Source: Nematostella vectensis (taxonomy: Eukaryota > Cnidaria > Anthozoa > Actiniaria > Edwardsiidae). Taken from it: a stretch of 64,000 nt of DNA. Position numbers and translations under genes: made by a program. Position 1 is the stretch's first letter. Each line of letters begins with the position of its first letter. Under the pieces are notes generated by a model, which was not told the origin of the DNA, ran no database searches, and saw nothing but the letters and a program-made list of their open reading frames with translations. Positions 13,497-25,111 of the stretch are shown here, in pieces. Location of the stretch: assembly GCF_932526225.1 (NCBI RefSeq), contig NC_064037.1:16902471-16966470 (forward strand), given 5' to 3'.

Positions 13497-13828
13497 CTAA
13501 ATGAAAAATTGCGGCCCAAATGGTTCAACTGAATTTTGCTTTAATTTAAGGTTATATTTGTTAGTGCTTATTGCAAACCACCAACTCATGTTAAGTACCG
13601 ACAGAGTATTTTGCGCATGACGCCCCAGATACTTTTGCAGTCCCACATGCAATGGAGTCTTGTTTGGGGATATAGATTGCACCATGCGAACCATTGAAGG
13701 GAACTCTGGTTTTCCTTCATATCGAGTAAATCTTTCGCCTTTTACTAAAGATTTCCGTGGAGGAGAGCACTGAAATGAGTATATCACTCAATTTTTGATT
13801 TGCCCTGCATTTTTGCGGGGCTTACACA
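13497..13828 (+). repeat. Chimeric monomer at an unequal-crossover junction
   Basis: The left part carries the private T of the monomer at 6199 ('gtgcttattg', T at 13569) and its 'aaaccacc' (C at 13579). The monomer at 7527 reads 'gtgctgattg' and 'aaacaacc' there. From 13699 on it follows 7527 ('gaagggaactctgg') and not 6199 ('gaaaggcactctgg'). The exchange therefore lies between 13579 and 13699. All monomers to the left match the 6199 side and all to the right match the 7527 side. Confidence 0.92.
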
Positions 13829-15156
13829 CTAAATGAAAAATTGCGGCCCAAATGGTTCAACTGAATTTTGCTTTAATTTAAGGTTATATTTGTTAGTGCT
13901 GATTGCAAACCACCAACTCATTTTAAGTACCGACAGAGTATTTTGCGCATGACGCCCAAGATACTTTTGCAGTCCCACATGCAATGGAGTCTTGTTTGCG
14001 GATATAGATTGCACCATGCGAAAAATTGAAGGGCACTTTGGTTTTCCTTCATATCCAGTAAATCTTTCGCCTTTTACTAAAGATTTCCGTAGAGGAGAGC
14101 ACTGAAATGAGTATATCACTCAATTTTAGATTTGCCCTGCATTTTTGCGGGGCTTACACACTAAATGAGAAATTGCGGCCCAAATGGTTCAACTGAATTT
14201 TGCTTCAATTTAAGGTTATATTTGTTAGTGCTGATTGCAAACCACCAACTCATGCTAAGTACCGACAGAATATTTTGCGCATGACTCCCCAGATACTTTT
14301 GCAGTCCAACATGCAATGGAGTCTTGTTTGGGGATATAGATTGCACCATGTGAACCATTGAAGGGCACTCTGGTTTTCCTTCATATCAAGTAAATCTGTC
14401 GCCTTTTACTAAAGATTTCCGTGGAGGAGAGCACTGAAATGAGTATATCACTCAATTTTTGATTTGCCCTGCATTTTTGCGGGGCTTACACACTAAATGA
14501 AAAATTGCGGCTCAAATGGTTCAACTGAATTTTGCTTTAATTTAAGGTTATATTTGTTAGTGCTGATTGCAAACCACCAACTCATGTTAAGTACCGACAG
14601 AGTATTTTGCGCATGACGCCCCAGATACTTTTGTAGTCCCACATGCAATGGAAGCTTGTTTGGGGATATAGATTGCACCATGCGAACCATTGAAGGGCAC
14701 TCTGGTTTTCCTTCATATCGAGTAAATCTTTCGCCTTTTACTAAAGATTTCCGTGGAGGAGAGCACTGAAATGAGTATATCACTCAATTTTTGATTTGCC
14801 CTGCATTTTTGCGGGGCTTACACACTAAATGAAAAATTGCGGCCCAAATGGTTCAACTGAATTTTGCTTTAATTTAAGGTTATATTTGTTAGTGATGATT
14901 GCAATCCACCAACTCATGTTAAGTACCGACTGAGTATTTTGCGCATGACGCTCCAGATACTTTTGCAGTCCCACATGCAATGGAGTCTTGTTTGGGGATA
15001 TAGATTGCACCATGCGGACCATTGAAGGGCACTCTGGTTTTCCTTCATATCGAGTAAATCTTTCGCCTTTTACTAAAGTTTTCCGTGGAGGAGAGCACTA
15101 AAATGAGTATATCACTCAATTTTTGATTTGCCCTGCATTTTTGCGGGGCTTACACA

Positions 15157-18100
15157 CTAAATGAAAAATTGCGGCCCAAATGGTTCAACTGAATTTTGCT
15201 TTAATTTAAGGTTATATTTGTTAGTGCTGATTGCAAACCACCAACTCATGTTAAGTACCGACAGAGTATTTTGCGCATGACGCCCCAGATACTTTTGCAG
15301 TCCCACATGCAATGGAGTCTTGTTTGGGGATATAGATTGCACCATGCGAACCATTGAAGGGAACTCTGGTTTTCCTTCATATCGAGTAAATCTTTCGCCT
15401 TTTACTAAAGATTTCCGTAGAGGAGAGCACTGAAATGAGTATATCACTCAATTTTTGATTTGCCCTGCATTTTTGCGGGGCTTACACACTAAATGAAAAA
15501 TTGCGGCCCAAATTGTTCAACTGAATTTTGCTTTAATTTAAGGTTATATTTGTTAGTGCTGATTGCAAACCACCAACTCATGTTAAGTACCGACAGAGTA
15601 TTTTGCGCATGACGCCCCAGATACTTTTGCAGTCCCACATGCAATGGAGTCTTGTTTGGGGATATAGATTGCACCATTCGAACCATTGAAGGGCACTCTG
15701 GTTTTCCTTCATATCGAGTAAATCTTTCGCCTTTTACTAAAGATTTCCGTGGAGGAGAGCACTGAAATGAGTATATCACTCAATTTTTGATTTGCCCTGC
15801 ATTTTTGCGGGGCTTACACACTAAATGAAAAATTGCGGCCCAAATGGTTCAACTGAATTTTGCTTCAATTTAAGGTTATATTTGTTAGTGCTGATTGCAA
15901 ACCACCAACTCATGTTAAGTACCGACAGCGTATTTTGCGAATGACGCCCCAGATACTTTTGCAGTCCCACATGCAATGGAGTCTTGTTTGGGGATATAGA
16001 TTGCACCATGTGAACCATTGAAGGGCACCTTGGTTTTCCTTCATATCGAGTAAATCTTTCGCCTTTTACTAAAGATTTCCGTGGAGGAGAGCACTGAAAT
16101 GAGTATATCAGTCAAATTTTGATTTCCCTGCATTTTTGCGGGGCTCACACACTAAATGAAAAATTGCGGCCCAAATGGTTCAACTGAATGTGCTTTAATT
16201 TAAGGTTATATTTGTTAGTGCTGATTGCAAACCACTAACTCATGTTAAGTACCGACAGAGTATTTTGCGCATGACGCTCCAGATACTTTTGCAGTCCCAC
16301 ATGCAATGGAGTCTTGTTTGGGGATATAGATTGCACCATGCGGACCATTGAAGGGCACTCTGGTTTTCCTTCATATCGAGTAAATCTTTCGCCTTTTACT
16401 AAAGATTTCCGTGAAGGAGAGCACTGAAATGAGTATATCACTCAATTTTTGATTTGCCCTGCATTTTTGCGGGGCTTACACACTAAATGAAAAATTGCGG
16501 CCCAAATGGTTCAACTGAATTTTGCTTTAATTTAAGGTTATATTTGTTAGTGCTGATTGCAAACCACCAACTCATGTTAAGTACCGACAGAGTATTTTGC
16601 GCATGACGCCCCAGACACTTTTGCAGTCCCACATGCAATGGAGTCTTGTTTGGGGATATAGATTGCACCATGCGAACCATTGAAGGGCACTCTGGTTTTC
16701 CTTCATATCGAGTAAATCATTCGCCTTTTACTAAAGATTTCCGTGGAGGAGAGCACTGAAATGAGTATATCACTCAATTTTTGATTTGCCCTGCATTTTT
16801 GCGGGGCTTACACACTAAATGAAAAATTGCGGCCCAAATTGTTCAACTGAATTTTGCTTTAATTTAAGGTTATATTTGTTAGTGCTGATTGCAAACCACC
16901 AACTCATGTTAAGTACCGACAGAGTATTTTGCGCATGACGCCCCAGATACTTTTGCAGTCCCACATGCAATGGAGTCTTGTTTGGGGATATAGATTGCAC
17001 CATGCGAACCATTGAAGGGCACTCTGGTTTTCCTTCATATCGAGTAAATCTTTCGCCTTTTACTAAAGATTTCCGTGGAGGAGAGCACTGAAATGAGTAT
17101 ATCACTCAATTTTTGATTTGCCCTGCATTTTTGCGGGGCTTACACACTAAATGAAAAATTGCGGCCCAAATGGTTCAACTGAATTTTGCTTCAATTTAAG
17201 GTTATATTTGTTAGTGCTGATTGCAAACCACCAACTCATGTTAAGTACCGACAGAGTATTTTGCGCATGACGCCCCAGATACTTTTGCATTCCCACATGC
17301 AACGGAGTCTTGTTTGGGGATATAGATTGCACCATGCGAAAAATTGAAGGGCACTCTGGTTTTCCTTTATATCGAGTAAATCTTTCGCCTTTTACTAAAG
17401 ATTTCCGTGGAGGAGAGCACTGAAATGAGTATATCACTCAATTTTTGATTTGCCCTGCATTTTTGCGGGGCTTACACACTAAATGAAAAATTGCGGCCCA
17501 AATGGTTCAACTGAATTTTGCTTTAATTTAAGGTTATATTTGTTAGTGCTGATTGCAAACCACCAACTCATGTTAAGTACCGACAGAGTATTTTGCGCAA
17601 GACGCCCCAGATACTTTTGCATTCCCAAATGCAATTGAGTCTTGTTTGGGAATATAGATTGCACCATGCGAACCATTGAAGGGCACTCTGGTTTTCCTTC
17701 ATATCGAGTAAATCTTTCGCCTTTTACTAAAGATTTCCGTAGAGGAGAGCACTGAAATGAGTATATCACTCAATTTTTGATTTGCCCTGCATTTTTGCGG
17801 GGCTTACACACTAAATGAAAAATTGCGGCCCAAATGGTTCAACTGAATTTTGATTTAATTTAAGGTTATATTTGTTAGTGCTGATTGCAAACCACCAACT
17901 CATGTTAAGTACCGACAGAGTATTTTGCGCATGACGCCCCAGATACTTTTGCAGTCCCACATGCAATGGAGTCTTGTTTGGGGATATAGATTGCACCATG
18001 CGAACCATTGAAAGGCACTCTGGTTTTCCTTCATATCGAGTAAATCTTTCGCCTTTTACTAAAGATTTCCGTGGAGGAGAGCACTGAAATGAGTATATCA

Positions 18101-20132
18101 CTCAATTTTTGATTTGCCCTGCATTTTTGCGGGGCTCACACACTAAATGAAAAATTGCGGCCCAAATGGTTCAACTGAATTTTGCTTTAATTTGAGGTTA
18201 TATTTGTTAGTGCTGATTGCAAACCACCAACTCATGTTAAGTACCGACAGAGTATTTTGCGCATGACGCCCCAGATACTTTTGCAGTCCCACATGCAATG
18301 GAGTCTTGTTTGGGGATATAGATTGCACCATGCGAACCATTGAAGGGCACTCTGGTTTTCCTTCATATCGAGTAAATCTTTCGCCTTTTACTAAAGATTT
18401 CCGTGGAGGAGAGCACTGAAATGAGTATATCACTCAATTTTTGATTTGCCCTGCATTTTTGCGGGGCTTACACACTAAATAAAAAAGTGCGGCCCAAATG
18501 GTTCAACTGAATTTTGCTTTAATTTAAGGTTATATTTGTTAGTGCTGATTGCAAACCACCAACTCATGTTAAGTAGCGACAGAGTATTTTGCGAATGACG
18601 CCCCAGATACTTTTGCAGTCCCACATGCAATGGAGTCTTGTTTGGGGATATAGATTGCACCATGTGAACCATTGAAGGGCACCTTGGTTTTCCTTTATAT
18701 CGAGTAAATCTTTCGCCTTTTACTAAAGATTTCCGTGGAGGAGAGCACTGAAATGAGTATATCACTCAAATTTTGATTTTCCTGCATTTTTGCGGGGCTC
18801 ACACACTAAATGAGAAATTGCGGCCCAAATGGTTCAACTGAATGTGCTTTAATTTAAGGTTATATTTGTTAGTGCTGATTGCAAACCACTAACTCATGTT
18901 AAGTACCGACAGAGTATTTTGCGCATGACGCTCCAGATACTTTTGCAGTCCCACATGCAATGGAGTCTTGTTTGAGGATATAGATTGCACCATGCGGACC
19001 ATTGAAGGGCACTCTGGTTTTCCTTCATATCGAGTAAATCTTTCGCCTTTTACTAAAGTTTTCCGTGGAGGAGAGCACTGAAATGAGTATATCACTCAAT
19101 TTTTGATTTGCCCTGCATTTTTGCAGGGCTTACACACTAAATGAAAAATTGCGGCCCAAATGGTTCAACTGAATTTTGCTTTAATTTAAGGTTATATTTG
19201 TTAGTGCTGATTGCAAACCACCAACTCATGTTAAGTACCGACAGAGTATTTTGCGCATGACGCCCCAGATACTTTTGCAGTCCCACATGCAATGGAGTCT
19301 TGTTTGGGGATATAGATTGCACCATGCGAACCATTGAAGGGAACTCTGGTTTTTCTTCATATCGAGTAAATCTTTCGCCTTTTACTAAAGATTTCCGTGG
19401 AGGAGAGCACTGAAATGAGTATATCACTCAATTTTTGATTTGCCCTGCATTTTTGCGGGGTTTACACACTAAATGAAAAATTGCGGCCCAAATGGTTCAA
19501 CTGAATTTTGCTTTAATTTAAGGTTATATTTGTTAGTGCTGATTGCAAACCACCAACTCATTTTAAGTACCGACAGAGTATTTTGCGCATGACGCCCAAG
19601 ATACTTTTGCAGTCCCACATGCAATGGAGTCTTGTTTGCGGATATAGATTGCACCATGCGAAAAATTGAAGGGCACTTCGGTCTTCCTTCATATCCAGTA
19701 AATCTTTCGCCTTTTACTAAAGATTTCCGTGGAGGAGAGCACTGAAATGAGTATATCACTCAATTTTAGATTTGCCCTGCATTTTTGCGGGGCTTACACA
19801 CTAAATGAGAAATTGCGGCCCAAATGGTTCAACTGAATTTTGCTTCAATTTAAGGTTATATTTGTTAGTGCTGATTGCAAACCACCAACTCATGTTAAGT
19901 ACCGACAGAATATTTTGCGCATGACGCCCCAGATACTTTTGCAGTCCAACATGCAATGGAGTCTTGTTTGGGGATATAGATTGCACCATGTGAACCATTG
20001 AAGGGCACTCTGGTTTTCCTTCATATCAAGTAAATCTGTCGCCTTTTACTAAAGATTTCCGTGGAGGAGAGCACTGAAATGAGTATATCACTCAATTTTT
20101 GATTTGCCCTGCATTTTTGCGGGGCTCACACA
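15157..20132 (+). repeat. Mosaic third set of 22-mer-block monomers
   Basis: Variant monomers of the 22-mer block recur here in partly changed order and with more differences. Those at 16483, 17147 and 17479 match 12169, 12833 and 13165 at an offset of 4314, and 17811 matches 6199. Those at 19137, 19469 and 19801 match 13497, 13829 and 14161 at an offset of 5640. Inside the segment, 15821-16482 and 18475-19136 are a pair: both have 'gcgaatgacg', 'caccttgg', 'ctaactc' and 'gaatgtgct', offset 2654. It looks like an older relative of the block, reshuffled by several exchanges. Confidence 0.8.
19110..19129 (+). repeat. Perfect-arm hairpin in the old region
   Basis: gccctgca-tttt-tgcagggc: the single arm mismatch is corrected by G to A. 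It is about 31 kb from the other perfect-arm copies and may be an independent event. Confidence 0.9.
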
Positions 20133-21128
20133 CTAAATGAAAAATTGCGGCCCAAATGGTTCAACTGAATTTTGCTTTAATTTAAGGTTATATTTGTTAG
20201 TGCTGATTGCAAACCACCAACTCATGTTAAGTACCGACAGAGTATTTTGCGCATGACGCCCCAGATACTTTTGCAGTCCCACATGCAATGGAATCTTGTT
20301 TGGGGATATAGATTGCACCATGCGAAAAATTGAAGGGCACTCTGGTTTTCCTTTATATCGAGTAAATATTTCGCCTTTTACTAAAGATTTCCGTGGAGGA
20401 GAGCACTGAAATGAGTATATCACTCAATTTTTGATTTGCCCTGCATTTTTGCGGGGCTTACACACTAAATGAAAAATTGCGGCCCAAATGGTACAACTGA
20501 ATTTTGCTTTAATTTAAGGTTATATTTGTTAGTGCTGATTGCAAACCACCAACTCATGTTAAGTACCGACAGAGTATTTTGCGCATGACGCCCCAGATAC
20601 TTTTGCAGTCCCATATGCAATGGAGTCTTGTTTGGGGATATAGATTGCACCATGCGAACCATTGAAGGGCACTCTGGTTTTCCTTCATATCGAGTAAATC
20701 TTTCGCCTTTTACTAAAGATTTCCGTGGAGGAGAGCACTGAAATGAGTATATCACTCAAATTTTGATTTGCCCTGCATTTTTGCGGGGCTTACACACTAA
20801 ATGAAAAATTGCGGCCCAAATGGTTCAACTGAATTTTGCTTTAATTTAAGGTTATATTTGTTAGTGCTGATTGCAAACCACCAACTCATGTTAAGTACCG
20901 ACAGAGTATTTTGCGCATGACGCCCCAGATACTTTTGCAGTCCCACATGCAATGGAGTCTTGTTTGGGGATATAGATTGCACCATGCGAACCATTGAAGG
21001 GCACTCTGGTTTTCCTCCATATCGAGTAAATCTTTCCCCTTTTACAAAAGATTTCCGTGGAGGAGAGCACTGAAATGAGTATATCACTCAATTTTTGATT
21101 TGCCCTGCATTTTTGCGGGGCTTACACA
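20133..21128 (+). repeat. Three monomers linking mosaic and motif regions
   Basis: The monomer at 20133 has 'gcgaaaaattg', 'cctttatatcg' and 'gtaaatatttcg', as at 3877 and 11176. The one at 20465 is near consensus with 'ccatatgc' and 'ggtacaac'. The one at 20797 carries the 'tcctccatatcg' mark. Confidence 0.75.
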
Positions 21129-22124
21129 CTAATTGAAAAATTGCGGCCCAAATGGTTCAACTGAATATTGCTTTAATTTAAGGTTATATTTGTTAGTGCT
21201 GATTGCAAACCACCAACTCATGTTAAGTACCGACAGAGTATTTTGCGCATGACGCCCCAGATACTTTTGCAGTCCCACATGCAATGGAGTCTTGTTTGGG
21301 GATATAGATTGCACCATGCGAACCATTGAAGGGCACTCTGGTTTTCCTCCATATCGAGTAAATCTTTCCCCTTTTACAAAAGATTTCCGTGGAGGAGAGC
21401 ACTGAAATGAGTATATCACTCAATTTTTGATTTGCCCTGCATTTTTGCGGGACTTACACACTAAATGAAAAATTGCGGCCCAAATGGTTCAACTGAATTT
21501 TGCTTTAATTTAAGGTTATATTTGTTAGTGCTGATTGCAAACCACCAACTCATGTTAAGTACCGACAGAGTATTTTGCGCATGACGTCCCAGATACTTTT
21601 GCAGTCCCACATGCAATGGAGTCTTGTTTGGGGATATAGATTGCACCATGCGAACCATTGAAGGGCACTCTGGTTTTCCTTCATATCGAGTAAATCTTTC
21701 GCCTTTTACTAAAGATTTCCGTGGAGGAGAGCACTGAAATGAGTATATCACTCAATTTTTGATTTGCCCTGCATTTTTGCGGGGCTTACACACTAAATGA
21801 AAAATTGCGGCCTAAATGGTTCAACTGAATTTTGCTCTAATTTACGGTTATATTTGTTAGTGCTGATTGCAAACCACCAACTCATGTTAAGTACCGACAG
21901 AGTATTTTGCGCATGACGCCCCAGATACTTTTGCAGTCCCACATGCAATGGAGTCTTGTTTGGGGATATAGATTGCACCATTCGAACCATTGAAGGGCAC
22001 TCTGGTTTTCCTTCATATCTAGTAAATTTTTCGCCTTTTACTAAAGATTTCCGTGGAGGAGAGCACTGAAATGAGTATATCACTCAATTTTTGATTTGCC
22101 CTGCATTTTTGCGGGGCTTACACA
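21129..22124 (+). repeat. Four-monomer motif, instance 3 (third monomer missing)
   Basis: Monomers with 'tcctccatatcg' (21129), 'gacgtccc' (21461) and 'cctaaatgg/tttacgg/tctag' (21793). The 'ctaaataaa' member is absent. A further 'tcctccatatcg' monomer precedes it at 20797. Confidence 0.75.
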
Positions 22125-22456
22125 CTAAATGAAAAATTGCGGCCCAAATGGTTCAACTGAATTTTGCTTTAATTTAAGGTTATATTTGTTAGTGCTGATT
22201 GCAAACCACCAACTCATGTTAAGTACCGACAGAGTATTTTGCGCATGACGCCCCAGATACTTTTGCAGTCCCACATGCAATGGAGTCTTGTTTGGGGATA
22301 TAGATTGCACCATGCGAACCATTGAAGGGCACTCTGGTTTTCCTTCATATCGAGTAAATCTTTCGCCTTTTACTAAAGATTTCCGTGGAGGAGAGCACTG
22401 AAATGAGTATATCACTCCATTTTTGATTTGCACTGCATTTTTGCGGGGCTTACACA

Positions 22457-23452
22457 CTAAATGAAAAATTGCGGCCCAAATGGTTCAACTGAATTTTGCT
22501 TTAATTTAAGGTTATATTTGTTAGTGCTGATTGCAAACCACCAACTCATGTTAAGTACCGACAGAGTATTTTGCGCATGACGTCCCAGAAACTTTTGCAG
22601 TCCCACATGCAATGGAGTCTTGTTTGGGGATATAGATTGCACCATGCGAACCATTGAAGGGCACTCTGGTTTTCCTTCATATCGAGTAAATCTTTCGCCT
22701 TTTACTAAAGATTTCCGTGGAGGAGAGCACTGAAATGAGTATATCACTCAATTTTTTATTTGCCCTGCATTTTTGCGGGGCTTACACACTAAATAAAAAA
22801 TTACGGCCCAAATGGTTCAACTGAATTTTGCTTTAATTTAAGGTTATATTTGTTAGTGCTGATTGCAAACCACCAACTCATGTTAAGTACCGACAGAGTA
22901 TTTTGCGCATGACGCCCCAGATACTTTTGCAGTCCCACATGCAATGGAGTCTTGTTTGGGGATATAGATTGCACCATGCGAACCATTGAAGGGCACTCTG
23001 GTTTTCCTTCATATCGAGTAAATCTTTCCCCTTTTACTAAAGATTTCCGTGGAGAAGAGCACTGAAATGAGTATATCACTCAATTTTTGATTTGCCCTGC
23101 ATTTTTGCGGGGCTTACACACTAAATGAAAAATTGCGGCCTAAATGGTTCAACTGAATTTTGCTCTAATTTACGGTTATATTTGTTAGTGCTGATTGCAA
23201 ACCACCAACTCATGTTAAGTACCGACAGAGTATTTTGCGCATGACGCCCCAGATACTTTTGCAGTCCCACATGCAATGGAGTCTTGTTTAAAGATATAGA
23301 TTGCACCATTCGAACCATTGAAGGGCACTCTGGTTTTCCTTCATATCTAGTAAATTTTTCGCCTTTTACTAAAGATTTCCGTGGAGGAGAGCACTGAAAT
23401 GAGTATATCACTCAATTTTTGATTTGCCCTGCATTTTTGCGGGGCTTACACA
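22457..23452 (+). repeat. Four-monomer motif, instance 4 (first monomer missing)
   Basis: 'cgtcccagaaac' (22457), 'ctaaataaaaaattacgg' (22789), then 'cctaaatgg/tttacgg/tctag' (23121). A second monomer of the last type follows at 23453 with a lost C ('gcaaacaccaac'). Confidence 0.75.
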
Positions 23453-24115
23453 CTAAATGAAAAATTGCGGCCTAAATGGTTCAACTGAATTTTGCTCTAA
23501 TTTACGGTTATATTTGTTAGTGCTGATTGCAAACACCAACTCATGTTAAGTACCGACAGAGTATTTTGCGCATGACGCCCCAGATACTTTTGCAGTCCCA
23601 CATGCAATGGAGTCTTGTTTGGGGATATAGATTGCACCATTCGAACCATTGAAGGGCACTCTGGTTTTCCTTCATATCTAGTAAATCTTTCGCCTTTTAC
23701 TAAAGATTTCCGTGGAGGAGAGCACTGAAATGAGTATATCACTCAATTTTTGATTTGCCCTGCATTTTTGCGGGGCTTACACACTAAATGAAAAATTGCG
23801 GCCCAAATGGTTCAACTGAATTTTGCTTTAATTTAAGGTTATATTTGTTAGTGCTGATTGCAAACCACCAACTCATGTTAAGTACCGACAGAGTATTTTG
23901 CGCATGACGCCCCAGATACTTTTGCAGTCCCACATGCAATGGAGTCTTGTTTGGGGATATAGATTGCACCATGCGAACCATTGAAGGGCACTCTGGTTTT
24001 CCTTCATATCGAGTAAATCTTTCGCCTTTTACTAAAGATTTCCGTGGAGGAGAGCACTGAAATGAGTATATCACTCAATTTTTGATTTGCCCTGCATTTT
24101 TGCGGGGCTTACACA

Positions 24116-25111
24116 CTAAATGAAAAATTGCGGCCCAAATGGTTCAACTGAATTTTGCTTTAATTTAAGGTTATATTTGTTAGTGCTGATTGCAAACCAC
24201 CAACTCATGTTAAGTACCGACAGAGTATTTTGCGCATGACGCCCCAGATACTTTTGCAGTCCCACATGCAATGGAGTCTTGTTTGGGGATATAGATTGCA
24301 CCATGCGAACCATTAAAGGGCACTCTGGTTTTCCTCCATATCGAGTAAATCTTTCCCCTTTTACAAAAGATTTCCGTGGAGGAGAGCACTGAAATGAGTA
24401 TATCACTCAATTTTTGATTTGCCCTGCATTTTTGCGGGGCTTACACACTAAATGAAAAATTGCGGCCCAAATGGTTCAACTGAATTTTGCTTTAATTTAA
24501 GGTTATATTTGTTAGTGCTGATTGCAAACCACCAACTCATGTTAAGTACCGACAGAGTATTTTGCGCATGACGTCCCAGATACTTTTGCAGTCCCACATG
24601 CAATGGAGTCTTGTTTGGGGATATAGATTGCACCATGCGAACCATTGAAGGGCACTCTGGTTTTCCTTCATATCGAGTAAATCTTTCGCCTTTTACTAAA
24701 GATTTCCGTGGAGGAGAGCACTGAAATGAGTATATCACTCAATTTTTTATTTGCCCTGCATTTTTGCGGGGCTTACACACTAAATAAAAAATTGCGGCCC
24801 AAATGGTTCAACTGAATTTTGCTTTAATTTAAGGTTATATTTGTTAGTGCTGATTGCAAACCACCAACTCATGTTAAGTACCGACAGAGTATTTTGCGCA
24901 TGACGCCCCAGATACTTTTGCAGTCCCACATGCAATGGAGTCTTGTTTGGGGATATAGATTGCACCATGCGAACCATTGAAGGGCACTCTGGTTTTCCTT
25001 CATATCGAGTAAATCTTTCGCCTTTTACTAAAGATTTCCGTGGAGGAGAGCACTGAAATGAGTATATCACTCAATTTTTGATTTGCCCTGCATTTTTGCG
25101 GGGCTTACACA
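24116..25111 (+). repeat. Four-monomer motif, instance 5 (fourth monomer missing)
   Basis: 'tcctccatatcg' (24116), 'gacgtccc' (24448), 'ctaaataaaaaatt' (24780), then a consensus monomer at 25112 where the 'tctag' member would be expected. This is the rightmost trace of the motif. Confidence 0.75.

Larger units (their letters stand above)
9187..15156 (+). repeat. 22-monomer higher-order block, copy 2, shortened to 18 monomers
   Basis: This is a head-to-tail copy of 1888-9186. The order of variant monomers is the same except that the equivalents of about 6531-7526, four monomers in net length (7299 minus 5970 = 1329 bp), are missing. The loss is bridged by a chimeric monomer at 13497. Differences from copy 1 are few: 'gtggagg' for 'gtcgagg' near 9448, 'ctagtaacttttt' for 'ctagtaaattttt' near 11070, and the 'gaatgtgct' variant spread to the monomer at 11831. 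The duplication is therefore recent compared with the divergence between neighbouring monomers. Confidence 0.93.
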
